A stretch of 64,000 nucleotides of DNA from JBQQPY01 sp052258065 (GTDB lineage: Bacteria > Pseudomonadota > Gammaproteobacteria > Enterobacterales > Enterobacteriaceae). The stretch lies in NCBI GenBank assembly GCA_052258065.1, contig JBQQPY010000002.1, forward strand, positions 1,426,001 to 1,490,000. Reading direction: 5' to 3'. A program made the translations under genes and the position numbers. The notes below the pieces were generated by a model that worked only from the letters and a program-made list of their open reading frames with translations, did not search any database and was not told where the DNA came from. This document shows positions 9,868 through 20,300 of this stretch, one piece after another. Position 1 is the first letter of the stretch. Each line of letters begins with the position of its first letter.

Positions 9868-10908
9868 CTATAAACGCGCCGCGTTGTAGTATTGTGGCGT
9901 ATCCGCCGCCAGCAGTTGCTCGGTTAGCTGCGCCTGCGGCTCAGCGTCACTCTCAGATGTGACTCGATATTCAACATTGATACCCAATTTTCGGAACAGC
10001 GCTACGTCCTGATCCTCTTCCGGGTTGGGCGTAGTGAGTAATTTACAGCCGTAAAAGACAGAGTTCGCGCCGGCCATAAAACACAGCGCCTGGGTTTGTT
10101 CGTTCATTTGCTCCCGTCCCGCCGATAAACGTACGTGGGAATGCGGCATCATGATGCGCGCTACGGCAATCGTGCGAATAAAGTCAAAGGGATCCAGATC
10201 ATCGTTATCGGCTAGCGGGGTTCCTTTGACTTTCACTAGCATATTGATGGGCACGCTTTCCGGCGGCGTCGGCAAATTCGCTAGTTGCACAAGTAGGCCA
10301 GCGCGATCATGAATACTTTCACCGAGCCCGACAATGCCGCCAGAGCAGACCTTTATGCCCGCCTGACGGACTTTGCTTAAAGTGTCGAGCCTGTCCTGAT
10401 AGCTGCGGGTTGCCACAATATTCTCGTAGAATTCTGGTGATGTATCAAGGTTATGGTTATAAAAATCTAGCCCCGCGTCCGCTAGTCGTTGCGCTTGCCG
10501 ATCCTTAAGCATGCCGAGTGTCATGCAGGTCTCAAGCCCCATCGCCTTCACGCCCCGAACCATTTGCTCAAGCAGAGGCATATCGCGGTCGTGCGGGTTT
10601 TTCCAGGCGGCCCCCATACAAAAGCGCGTGGAACCGGCATCACGCGCTTTACGGGCAGCGTCAAGCACCTGCTGTACCTGCATTAATCGCTCGCTTTCGA
10701 GCCCGGTACTATACCGTGCGCTTTGCGGACAATACTTGCAATCTTCAGGACAGGCACCGGTTTTAATCGATAGCAGTGTGCTGACTTGCACTTCACTGGG
10801 CGTGAAGTGCTGGCGATGCACCTGTTGGGCTTCAAACAGTAAATCAAGAAACGGCTTATCAAACAGCGCCCTGGCCAGCGCCAGCGTCCAGCGTTGAGAG
10901 GTTGGCAT
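9868..10908 (-). CDS. bioB: Biotin synthase (radical SAM)
   Basis: Inserts sulfur into dethiobiotin to make biotin. 346 aa, equal to E. coli BioB. The radical-SAM cluster motif ACPEDCKYCPQSARYSTGLE is at about residues 52-71, followed by AGSTRFCMGAAWKNPHDRDM, YNHNLDTSPEFYENIV, GIKVCSGGIVGLGES, ESVPINMLVKVKGTPLADND and VRLSAGREQMNEQ (with the Arg ligand of the second cluster). ATG at 10908 gives MPTSQRWTLALARALF. Divergent from bioA with a BirA-operator-like palindrome in between. Intact. Confidence 0.96.
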   Translation of the reverse strand: MPTSQRWTLALARALFDKPFLDLLFEAQQVHRQHFTPSEVQVSTLLSIKTGACPEDCKYCPQSARYSTGLESERLMQVQQVLDAARKARDAGSTRFCMGAAWKNPHDRDMPLLEQMVRGVKAMGLETCMTLGMLKDRQAQRLADAGLDFYNHNLDTSPEFYENIVATRSYQDRLDTLSKVRQAGIKVCSGGIVGLGESIHDRAGLLVQLANLPTPPESVPINMLVKVKGTPLADNDDLDPFDFIRTIAVARIMMPHSHVRLSAGREQMNEQTQALCFMAGANSVFYGCKLLTTPNPEEDQDVALFRKLGINVEYRVTSESDAEPQAQLTEQLLAADTPQYYNAARL

Positions 10909-10970
10909 AACGGTTATCCACAGAATTTTAAAGGAAAATAGATGGCGTCAGTGTAGAGTTTGCCGCTACA

Positions 10971-11003
10971 ATGTCAACAATATATTTAAATTTTAGTTTA
11001 CAG
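10971..11003. promoter_or_regulatory. Candidate BirA operator (bioO) between bioB and bioA
   Basis: Two half-sites, ATGTCAACA (10971-10979) and AGTTTACAG (10995-11003), are spaced by 15 bases, close to the enteric biotin operator TTGTAAACC-N15/16-GGTTTACAA that BirA-biotinyl-AMP binds. Each half has lost one to three matches. It sits only 9 bases before the chosen bioA ATG, closer than I would expect. Inference from pattern and context. Confidence 0.5.
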
Positions 11004-11012
11004 GATATTGCG

Positions 11013-12302
11013 ATGCAGGCCGACGATCTCGCCTTCGACAGCCGCCATATTTGGCATCCCTATACTTCCATGACTAATCCGCTTCCCACCTATCCAGTCG
11101 TCTCCGCCGCCGGCTGCGAGTTAACCTTAAGCGACGGGCGTCGGCTCGTGGATGGCATGTCTTCCTGGTGGTCGGCAATCCACGGCTACAATCATCCGGT
11201 GATAAACCAGGCGATGAAAGACCAAATCAGCCGTATGTCTCATGTGATGTTCGGCGGCATTATTCACCCACCCGCCGTGGCATTGTGTCGGCGCCTGGTG
11301 GCGCTGACGCCGGAAGGCTTGGAGTGCGTATTCCTGGCAGATTCCGGCTCGGTGGCCGTGGAGGTGGCGATAAAAATGGCGCTGCAATACTGGCAGGCGC
11401 ACGGCAAACCGCGCAGAGAGTTGCTCGCCTTGCGTAAGGGCTACCACGGAGATACCTTCGGCGCAATGTCGGTATGCGATCCAGATAACTCTATGCACAA
11501 TCTATACCAGGGCTACCTGCCGCCGCACCGCTTTGTTGACGCTCCCCAGCGCCGATTCGGCGAGACTTGGCTTGAAGACGACAACGCGTCGCTATCCGCG
11601 TTATTTTCTGCCCACCACCGCAAGCTCGCTGCGGTGATCTTGGAGCCCATTGTCCAGGGCGCAGGCGGAATGCGTTTTTATCATCCCGAATATCTTCGGC
11701 AAGCCCGGCTTCTGTGCGATCGCTATGGCGTACTGCTGATCGCCGATGAAATCGCGACCGGTTTTGGCCGAACTGGCGAATGGTTTGGCTGCAATCACGC
11801 GGGCATCACGCCGGATATCCTGTGCCTAGGCAAAGCCCTGACTGGCGGCACACTGACCCTTTCTGCTACGCTAACCCGCCGTTATGTAGCGGATACGATC
11901 AGCGAAGGTGACGCAGGCTGCTTCATGCACGGCCCGACGTTTATGGGTAACCCCCTCGCGTGCGCCGCCGCTAACGCTAGCTTGTCGCTGCTCCAAGACG
12001 AAAGCTGGCGACCGCGCGTAGCGGCAATAGCCGCTCAGCTTAGCGCCGGACTAATGCCCCTGGCTAGCCATGCGCGAGTGCGCGATGTACGGGTGCTTGG
12101 CGCCATTGGCGTAGTGGAAACGATACAGCCAGTCAATATGATAGCGCTGCAGCGTTGGTTCGTTGAGCGCGGCGTGTGGATTCGCCCCTTCGGTAAGCTT
12201 ATTTACCTGATGCCGCCTTATATTATTTCACCGCTAGCGCTAGCGCAGCTTATTGACGCTATCGCCGGAGCCCTCGACCGACCTGCACATTTCCTCTCCT
12301 GA
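11013..12302 (+). CDS. bioA: Adenosylmethionine-8-amino-7-oxononanoate aminotransferase
   Basis: PLP enzyme making 7,8-diaminopelargonate from KAPA with SAM as amino donor. From the ATG at 11013 (AGGA ten bases upstream) it reads MQADDLAFDSRHIWHPYTSM, as E. coli BioA; the frame is open 42 bases further upstream but that would overlap the operator. Kept: DGMSSWWSAIHGYNHP, ADSGSVAVEVAIKMALQYWQ, LLIADEIATGFGRTG, LCLGKALTGG with the PLP Lys, GCFMHGPTFMGNPLACAAAN and IRPFGKLIYLMPPYI. 429 aa, as expected. Its substrate KAPA would need BioF, which is not in the locus. Confidence 0.95.
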   Translation: MQADDLAFDSRHIWHPYTSMTNPLPTYPVVSAAGCELTLSDGRRLVDGMSSWWSAIHGYNHPVINQAMKDQISRMSHVMFGGIIHPPAVALCRRLVALTPEGLECVFLADSGSVAVEVAIKMALQYWQAHGKPRRELLALRKGYHGDTFGAMSVCDPDNSMHNLYQGYLPPHRFVDAPQRRFGETWLEDDNASLSALFSAHHRKLAAVILEPIVQGAGGMRFYHPEYLRQARLLCDRYGVLLIADEIATGFGRTGEWFGCNHAGITPDILCLGKALTGGTLTLSATLTRRYVADTISEGDAGCFMHGPTFMGNPLACAAANASLSLLQDESWRPRVAAIAAQLSAGLMPLASHARVRDVRVLGAIGVVETIQPVNMIALQRWFVERGVWIRPFGKLIYLMPPYIISPLALAQLIDAIAGALDRPAHFLS

Positions 12303-12319
12303 CGTGTCAGGACAATGGC

Positions 12320-12341
12320 GCATAGCGCGCATACGCTATGC
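12320..12341 (+). terminator. Possible intrinsic terminator after bioA
   Basis: GCATAGCG (12320-12327) pairs with CGCTATGC (12334-12341) around a six-base loop, 18 bases after the bioA stop. The following TGTTTAAT is a weak T-tract. Confidence 0.45.
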
Positions 12342-12349
12342 TGTTTAAT

Positions 12350-12944
12350 CACTAGTCGTAGCCACCCTAACCAGCGATAACGGTATTATCGAACGCCAAT
12401 ACGGCGTAGCGCGACGATTAAGGGTATCCATCAGCACCTGCGTAAGTACTCTACCGGTCTATTGGCTGAGCGGTTATGTTACAGACAAGCGATGAAGACG
12501 CTTACCGCGCTAGCGTGCGATTATCGTGCGCCAGACCGGCTAACCTGGCGGGGATAGCCTACCCTATCGTTCCCCAAGCACGCATTCGATGCGTCGCGCA
12601 CGCAGCTAGCGACTATGGATGCGATTTTATATAATGCCACGCTGCGCCGGGGCAAAGCTAATTCTGCCCTCGCCGAGGGATATCTAGCCCTAACTGGACT
12701 CAAAGAGCAAAAGCTGGCTGCGTAGACTCAGGAGACTGAATGTTTTCGTACGGACCCACGCTGCGCAGCGGACGTTGTCAACCGCCGTTAGCTTGGATAT
12801 GCGGCCCGAGAATTTAGATACGGCATTCCTACGCTGACGGACCTGATATGCTATTGGAATAGGTCAAGATCTCTATCGCGCTTATCAAGCAAACGCTTAC
12901 CAATGGTAAACTGCTAGTGACCGTTAATGTGATGCCAATAATTC
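12350..12944 (+). pseudogene. Unidentified gene relic downstream of bioA
   Basis: GC-rich, gene-like composition but stops in all frames. A plus-strand frame ending at a stop near 12725 reads RTQLATMDAILYNATLRRGK followed by ANSALAEGYLALTGLKEQKLA; this has a loose look of the C-terminal helix of TolC-type outer-membrane efflux proteins, but I do not rely on it. No other recognisable part. Confidence 0.3.
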
Positions 12945-13430
12945 CCATCTATTTATTTTAGGGAATTTCTTCAGTTCTTGTCACGGATAGTGCAACTGCC
13001 ACTTTTTGCGTGTTAAGAGAATAGAGAAAATCTAGATCGTGGCTTAAAAATTAATATTTATTCTCATTTTATCTTAATGCTTATTGATCAGTCTTGTAAT
13101 CTACACCTTATCTGAAATACAAGCATCTCTAAAAGTACTTTCAGCTTTTAAACGAACTCTTCCACTCTATCGCGCTTTTTCACAGCCATATGATCACGGT
13201 TAAAAAAAGACCATACATGCCACTGAACAAGAGTGCGACGATATAGTTCACGCGAGCAGATCATAATCTGAAGAAATTTCACATTTTCACCAAAAAAAGT
13301 TGTTTTCGTTAAAAACGGCAATAAAGACACATATAAATAAGCTAAAAAGTCACAGCAGACAAGATCTGCCGGGCTGATGTCCAACTATGCTCACTAGAAA
13401 AGAATAAACTGGAATAGATAAAAAATGTTT
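12945..13430. mobile_element. IS630-b end followed by IS630-a transposase fragment
   Basis: 12945-13013 is an IS630-b end (CTGCCACTTTTTGCGTGTTA). From TAGAGAAAATCTAGATCG at 13015 the plus strand carries the middle of the IS630-a transposase (degenerate text of the ALYRAF and MLLNKSATM parts) and, after an internal loss, its right end AAACTGGAATAGATAAAAA at about 13408-13426. The IS630-b end joins IS630-a at the same TA-containing place as in the nest at 32200-33775. Confidence 0.65.
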
Positions 13431-13439
13431 TAATGTCTT

Positions 13440-14615
13440 ATTAATTAAAAACTGGCAGTTGTAGTATCTGCAGCCAAATTGAAGAAATTTCTCAAAAATA
13501 GAGAGACAGAAAATACATTATTACTTTTATGCGGAAAGAAAGAACGCAACTTAAAGCGCTAATCAGAAATGGCAAGCATACCGCATAGAAAATTGTTAAT
13601 ACATTGATTTTATTAAATTAAGAAAAATCAATTAGCCATATTAAGCAACCGAGTAACGAGGCATAAGCCAAATTTTAGAAAAAGGTCTTCGCAAGATCGA
13701 TCAGATCAAAGGTTGTTTTCTCTAAGAAAAGCTTTAGTCAGTCCTGAGCCCTAAACCGGGAAAATGGGCGCATGACCGCATTGTAGAGCGTGATGCCGAA
13801 GCGCATTTAATGATGCCAAGCTGCAGCCAGCGACTAGAGGGTCGGAGACAATAAACCGTATAACCGATTGAATATAAAGTTATAAAATTGCAATACGTCA
13901 AAACGATCTCGCATGAAACAGTAAGGCACACACTAAAAACGAACTGAAATCGCGGACGGAGATCGACTGGGTTATACCACCAGAAGTGAATACTAAATTT
14001 GTTTTGGCTATAAAGAATATACTGGACGCGTACCATCAGGCCTATAACCTGAGACATCAAGAAGCCTGCATAGACGATCCCTCGTTAATTAATTAAATAC
14101 ACACACGCAAATCTGCCAGTCTAGACCCAGGAAACCGGCTCTAAATACAAAAGACTGGGCGTGCAATGTCTTCATAGCCAGTAAGCTGTCGAGAGGTATC
14201 GGTTAACAAAAGTGACTGAACATAGCACTAGGATTAATTCGGCTCACTTTCTTAAGGATATTTTAACAGAAGATTCTTAGGCAGAATAAATTACGCTAGC
14301 CATAGACAGTCTTAGCATTCATGGCTCAGATTCGTTATATTTACTTTCCCGGCTGAATAAGACCGAGACTTCATGAAATCATTTTAAATTCGTTTATAAC
14401 GATGGCAGTTAGCTAAACATGGCGGTCATCGCACTCAATGCACTAATCAGGCAATGTCTCAATCGTCATATTAACAAGATCAAGACATTCCGAAGTAAAA
14501 TCAGCGCTTAGCAGACACGATCAACTAGATAAATCCGAAGATCGATTTGCATTTAATTACAGGCAACGCTCGCATTAAGCTCAAGTGCCGTTATCCGTCA
14601 TTATCCTTTATTTAA
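13440..14615 (+). pseudogene. IS630-b transposase, near full length, many stops
   Basis: Read across frames it contains the whole IS630-family transposase: leader LTEEERNHLKALISNGKHTA, helix-turn-helix with HDRIVERDAEAHLM, DWVIPPEVNTKFVLAIKNIL, and the DDE region as broken text down to the characteristic tail NARIKLKCRYPSLSFI near 14565-14615. Numerous stops and frameshifts. About 1.17 kb. The clearest copy of this family in the window together with 32475-33600. Confidence 0.75.
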
Positions 14616-14620
14616 TATCT

Positions 14621-14745
14621 GTAGCTGAGCAAAACATGTAATCAGGCTTTATTATAAGCAACTAGACTTAGTTTATAACTAATTGATTTTATTTTTTCAT
14701 GCATTTTGTATTTATTCCTGATTTATATGCAGAATTACGGTGATA
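14621..14745 (+). repeat. MITE-1 end joined to MITE-2 right part
   Basis: GTAGCTGAGCAAAACATGTA then ATCAGG (to 14646) is the coding-side end of MITE-1. It is followed directly by the right portion of MITE-2 (TTATAAGCAACTAGACTTAG, then TTTATATTTATTCCTGAT-type text to 14745). The same junction recurs at 16835, 28137 and 59050. Confidence 0.65.
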
Positions 14746-15181
14746 TGCCTCTACTGCGCTAAAGCAAGGAATCAGAAAAATCAAAACGTGAAAGGCAGCG
14801 TGGAGGGCGGCACCGGAAAGGCCGCGAGCGGGACCGCCATCACCTACATAGCAGCGCTACTGCGCGAACTTGAGCTGACGATCACCCTATAACAGAGAAC
14901 GGAGAAGGTGTTAGATCTGTTAAGTCTCTAACAGGGCTAAGACTTTCCCAACAGTAATGCAGTGCATGTTCTACATGCTGGTCGACAGTGGCAATAGAAC
15001 ACTCATCTTTGCCGTTAAATCCGTAAAACGTAGACTGAACGCGCCCTAATTCATGCACGACAAATAACAAAGCCACCTTAGTATTTTCTCTTGAGTATTT
15101 TTTGTTTATACTTTAGTTAGATATAACGTGCCCTGTAGCGGTCATTTTCATCTCTCGCGTTCTTTAAATCGAGGAATAACA
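14746..15181. other. tpiA upstream region, nothing recognised
   Basis: A short GC-rich patch (14785-14885) and a minus-strand open frame of 64 codons (14882-15076) that I cannot place; in E. coli yiiQ lies divergent from tpiA, but neither matches it. An AT-rich stretch at 15085-15120 may hold the tpiA promoter. Confidence 0.35.
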
Positions 15182-15958
15182 ATGCGACATCCGTTAAAGC
15201 GACATCCGTTAGTTATAGGTAACTGGAAACTTAACGGCAGCAAACACATGGTAAACGAACTCATCGTAGCGCTGCGCAGCGAACTCAGCGGCATTGTCGG
15301 CTGCGACGTGGCCATCACCCCGCCGATGGCCTATCTCGATCTGGCAAAATATTATTTAGGTGGCAGCCGAATTGCTCTAGGGGCGCAGAACGTCGACACC
15401 CATATTTCGGGCGCCTTCACCGGCGAAATTTCTGCCAATATGCTCAAAGATATCGGCACGAAATATACTATCATCGGTCATTCTGAACGCCGTACTTATC
15501 ATAAAGAAAGCGATAACGTTATCGTCGAAAAATTCGCTGCGCTGAAAGAAGCGAGCCTGATTCCGGTCTTGTGTATCGGCGAGAGCAAGGAGGCAAAAGA
15601 AACCGGAAAAACCGAAGCAGTATGCGCTCGTCAGCTTGATGCGGTACTGAACAGCCTAGGTGCTAAAGCGTTCGAGAATACTGTTATTGCCTATGAGCCT
15701 ATCTGGGCCATTGGTACCGGCAAATCCGCTAGCCCGGCGCAGGCGCAGGCGGTGCATAAATTTATTCGCGGTCATATCGCAATACATGATGCGGCAATTG
15801 CGGAACAGGTGATTATCCAGTATGGCGGCTCAGTCAACGTTACCAATGCCGCCCAACTATTTACCCAGCCGGATATTGATGGCGCCCTAGTCGGCGGCGC
15901 ATCGCTGCAGGCTCACGCCTTTGCTATTATCGTCAAAGCCGCTGCGCAAGCGAAATAG
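15182..15958 (+). CDS. tpiA: Triosephosphate isomerase with duplicated start region
   Basis: Interconverts dihydroxyacetone phosphate and glyceraldehyde-3-phosphate. The ATG at 15182 follows GAGG at 15171-15174. Catalytic parts are all present: GNWKLNG with the Lys, TIIGHSERRTYHKESD with the His, AYEPIWAIGTGKSASPAQAQ with the Glu, and the phosphate-binding IQYGGSV and DGALVGGASL. The first residues read MRHPLKRHPLVIGNW, whereas the family reads MRHPLVMGNW: a 15-base unit (15184-15198) is repeated at 15199-15213 and adds five residues in frame. 258 aa. Probably functional, since the first strand begins after the insertion. Confidence 0.94.
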   Translation: MRHPLKRHPLVIGNWKLNGSKHMVNELIVALRSELSGIVGCDVAITPPMAYLDLAKYYLGGSRIALGAQNVDTHISGAFTGEISANMLKDIGTKYTIIGHSERRTYHKESDNVIVEKFAALKEASLIPVLCIGESKEAKETGKTEAVCARQLDAVLNSLGAKAFENTVIAYEPIWAIGTGKSASPAQAQAVHKFIRGHIAIHDAAIAEQVIIQYGGSVNVTNAAQLFTQPDIDGALVGGASLQAHAFAIIVKAAAQAK

Positions 15959-16009
15959 GACTAACGATCTACAATCAGACGAACGATTCTTAATTGCATA
16001 TACAGTATA

Positions 16010-16750
16010 GTTTTTTTTAAGAATTTATGTTAGATTCTGTATCAATATTTTATAAACTATAATGTAATTATATTACTAAATACTGATTCAGATAACTCAT
16101 GATTATAGAGTTAGACATATCAGTGCGGCGTGATTTCAAGCTATTGACTAGCATAAAATAGTGGCTTGGCAGCACATCTTTTATACGCCTATTAAATTAC
16201 TCTACCACATCATTCGTTTGTGAATATATCCGTAGGCTAAAAAGATGTTCTATATCAATCTCTACATACCGGCACACGGCATTTTAAATGCTTTATGCTT
16301 TAGTTTTAGGGCTTTCTCTTTATATGACGCAAACGCCCCAATCCATGCCTGTGTAAACAACAATCCAGGTCAGCTCGAGAGATAGAAGGTCTCAAGAATT
16401 CGAATAGGACGCAGTGTGAGAAGGGCATCTGCCCTAGAGAAGCAGCCACTATTTTCTTGGCGGTCGATAGCGTCGCCTGCAAAAAATAGCGAATATTACT
16501 ATCATCGTCAACAGCATCTGCCATCTCATTTTTCTACTTAGAAACAGTTAGTTCAGAGATGCATAACGCTTAGCCAAAGTAGATACCAGCGCGTTGCTTG
16601 CCTGAAAAGCATCTTTAATTTTAAGTACTGTAGCTGCCTAATGATTAAGAATCATCATCATAATATTTTCTTTTAACCATATTTCAGTAGGCATCTTGCC
16701 ATGAACAGGGTGTACCGAGGCTCTATATAATAATCTAGGAATAAACACCT
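16010..16750 (-). mobile_element. IS481-type transposase relic
   Basis: From the C-terminal part (LYNQEL-like text, 16075-16150) through VKRFN-type text to the N-terminal domain, with an internal loss near 16265; the best piece, 16306-16524, reads FEFLRPSISRADLDCCLHRH followed by GLGRLRHIK, typical of the IS481 family. Ends near 16750. Confidence 0.75.
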
Positions 16751-16754
16751 ACTT

Positions 16755-17345
16755 TACGTACATAATCAGGTAATATTATGCGGTCGGCTGAGGCTAGCTG
16801 AGAAATATGCACAATCAAGTTTAATTATCAATAATTATAGCATTCTTATTTCTTCAATCCTATATGCCGAAATTATAGTAATATTTATGGGAATCCCACT
16901 GAATAGCTTGAGCGATTGCATTCCACAGCAAATCACCGGCTCTTGCTGCGGCTTTAATGCCATTTCAATAGGATTTAAATCCGGTGAATTAAGGTAGAAT
17001 ATTAAGGCGGAATATAAAAAAGAATTACATCTTTAGCCTCAATAGCTTCTCGTAGGCTATCAGCCTTATAAGTAATCAAATTATCCATTATTACGACATT
17101 CCCTGCTACAAGTGCAGAAACAAGCATCTGTTCTACATAAGCAGGGAAAGCATGTACGTTCATTGCTCCATTTAGTAACATAGTTGCACTTAATCTAGAT
17201 AAACGCATGTCAGCAGTGAGTGTCGTCGCTTTTCAGATAGAATGCGATCGCTCAAGCTATTGCGTTAATTTCTTATAAAGATTACGATAATTTTTTATCG
17301 CAGAAAAACATAAACCGGAATAGATAAAAAGCGCTCTAGTTACAC
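16755..17345. mobile_element. MITE-1/MITE-2 scrap and two IS630-a pieces in opposite directions
   Basis: 16755-16850 holds a MITE-1 end (GCTAGCTGAGAAATATGC) running into TTTAATTATCAATAATTATA of MITE-2. 16850-17235 is IS630-a on the minus strand; 17002-17208 is a 68-codon open piece with FPAYVEQMLVSALVAGNVVI and MDNLITYKADSLREAIEAKD of the DDE domain. 17235-17340 is the right end of another IS630-a copy on the plus strand, finishing a few bases before the sbcC stop. Confidence 0.7.
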
Positions 17346-20300
17346 TTAATCGGCCGCATCATAGACCTGCGCGTTACCCACCACTGCAAATTGTTTCTGC
17401 AAACGGCTGATGCCCAATCCATTAATTTTACTGACTTTTATCTGTACCGGGATACGCTCCTTCATAGCTTCCACGTGGCTTATTATACCGATCATTTTAC
17501 CGCTAGCGTTAAAAGCATCCAAAGCGTCCAGGGCAATATCCAGCGTTTGGGCATCGAGAGTGCTAAATCCCTCGTCAAGGAATAGCGAGTCGATGCCCGT
17601 CTTATGACTCACCAAATCCGATAACGCTAGCGCCAGCGCTAGACTGACCAGGAAACTTTCTCCTCCTGACAGCGTACGGATATCACGTATAACGTCCGCC
17701 TGCCAGGTGTCCACCACTTCTAGATCCAGCTCTTCGTGCGTTTTGCGCTGCAGCTGATAACGGCCGTGTAGGCACACTAAATGCTGGTTAGCCAGATAAA
17801 TAAGATGTTCTAAAGTTAAGCCCTGAGCAAATTTACGGAATTTATCCCCCTCCTTCGACCCGACAAGTTCATTCAGATAGGCCCAATCTTGACAGCGGTC
17901 ACGATTCTCTTTAATTTGTCGGCAGAGTAGATAGTGCTCTCGCTGCCGCTGTTGATGGGCGCCAAGCTGCTGCTGTATCTCCCCCTGTCTCCAAGCAAGT
18001 TGGCGCAACTGATTATCTAACTCGGCCAGATGCTCCGCTACCGCGGCATAATCTTCATCGGGAGCTAGGCTGGGCGGACGACTGACACCGACTTCTCCCA
18101 GCATCTCGGCAGCCCGCTGCTGACTGGCAGCAGCTCGCTTCTGCCGCTCGTTGAGTCGATAGCAGTATTCCCGCAGCGCATCACGCTCGCCTCTGGGCAG
18201 CAGCACGGCATCCAAAGCAGCGCTATCCGCAAAAGAAGAAGCGCGCAATGCCTCTGTAAGCTGATTTGTGCTTAACAATGCTTGCTGAGCAAGGGTCTGC
18301 TGCTGGCGTGCCAGTGCGCTAAGGCTGCCGGCCAATTCATCCAGTCTACGCTGGGCTACTTGCAGCTGTTGACCAGCCTGAAGCTGTGCCTTTCGTAGTC
18401 TTTCGCCGGTCCGGCGTAGACGAGCGCCGAACATAACGGTCGAGATTTCGCCGACCAGGTTATGGCGCTGCCGCCTGGCGCCGACCAGTGTAGCGTCAGC
18501 AACCATTAGCGTGTGCGTTAAGCCCTCTTGGCGCTGTGCCAGGTCGGCGACAACCCGCACCAGCGCGGCGACTCTGCCGTTCAGAGAGGTTATTTGAGTA
18601 GTCAGACACTGCGACTGCTCATCGCGCCGCTGCCACGCCTGCCAAAGTTCTCGGCGATTGTCAAGCCACGCTGCAGTTTGCATCGGCTCCACTACCGTTA
18701 ACTTTGCCGCTCTGAATATCGCGGCAACATCCTCGCTGAGCCGCGCGATATCGGTTTGGTGCTGGGTCAGGTCTAGAGTGGACGTTTGTAGGTTTTCCTC
18801 TAAGTCGTGTTGCTGCTGAGCGTTTAGTGCTAGCGCCGACAAACTACGATCGTGGGCAAGCTCGACCGCCCTTAACGCATCGCGCGCCGCATGCCACACC
18901 AGAGCCGCCTGCTGAAGCTGTTCAAGCCCCTGCACCACTCGACTCTCTTCCCGCTCATAAGCCACCAGCGTGTCTGTGGCCACTTGCAGGGTTTCCGACG
19001 TTAGCATCACCAACTCGGGAAACCGCACATTTTCGTCAGGCGCGATCACCAATTGCTTTACCGCCAACTGCCAGCGTTGTTGCAGCTTATCACGCTGACG
19101 AGTCAGGGCCGACAGCGTTTCCTCGCCCTGTTGGCACTGCGTAACCAACAGGTGCAAACGGGTATCCCCTTCGATTTTCGCCGTAGCGTATCTTTCTACT
19201 TCGCTCCGTTGCTGCGCAAGCTTCTGCTCGGTGCGCCCGGGAGACAGCGCTTGATAGGTATTTATCGCTGGATGCTGGATGGCGCCGCACAAAGGGCACG
19301 GTTCGCTGGCGCGCAGGATGCGACGCTCATCTTCCAGCCGGACAATACGTCGCTGCAGCTTCAGTGTGGTTTTCGTCTGCGTTAGCAGGCGGGTTTTTTC
19401 ATCCAGTCTACGCTTCAGCGCTGTTTTCTCCTGGCTTAACGCAAGTCGCGTTTGCAGGCGTTTAGACTGCTGTATCTCCTCCTGTTGGAGCCTATCTGCC
19501 AACCCCGCGAGCTGCGGCAGCAGGGTGGTTAGAAGAAGGTAATGTGCCCGCTGCCGCCGTTTCCGGCACATCTCAATCCTGACCCCGCTTTCTGCATGAG
19601 CTTGTTTTTCGCGCTGCCGTTGCACTTCGGCAAAGCTTAAGCTTTGTACCTGCCTCTGTTGCGTCAGACTCTGACTCTCCCTTAATCGTTGCTGACCTTC
19701 CGTTTGCAAGACGGCAAGCCGTAGCCGTTGCTGCGCAACCCTCCGCTCCTGATCTCGGCAATGCATTTTCGCTTCGCCGTAGCGAGCGAACTTCTCACGC
19801 CATAGAGGGAGCTGCTCACCCCACAGGCGGCAGGCAGCATGACGGTCTAGCCAGTCACTATCCGCTTGCGCTTTTTGGCGGGCCTGGCACAGCGCCCGCT
19901 GTAGTGTTATCAGGGCTGCGCTTTCCTCACGATGCCGCTGCTGCAGCGGCAGAAGCTGATGCCTCAGATCCTCCTGTTGTTGCTGCAGCGTGGCGATCTG
20001 CTGATCCAGCGGGATAAGCTTTTCCTCTACGATTTTCTGTTGCCAGTGCCGATCTTTCTCATACACAGCCAGTTGCTCATCGGCGTGGCGCCGCGCTTGC
20101 GCGAGCGGCTGCAGTTGAGCCTGACCATGCCGCTGGAGCTGCCGTAACTGCGCTAGCTCTATTTCGACGCAGGAACAGGCTTGCGCGTCTCGCCGCTGCT
20201 GCTCCAGCAGGGGGCGCATTGCCTCTGCCGGCTCTGCCGCGGCGAGACGCGCTAAATCCGGCGATGCGCTCTGCACCTGCTGCGCGGCCCGCAAATACTC

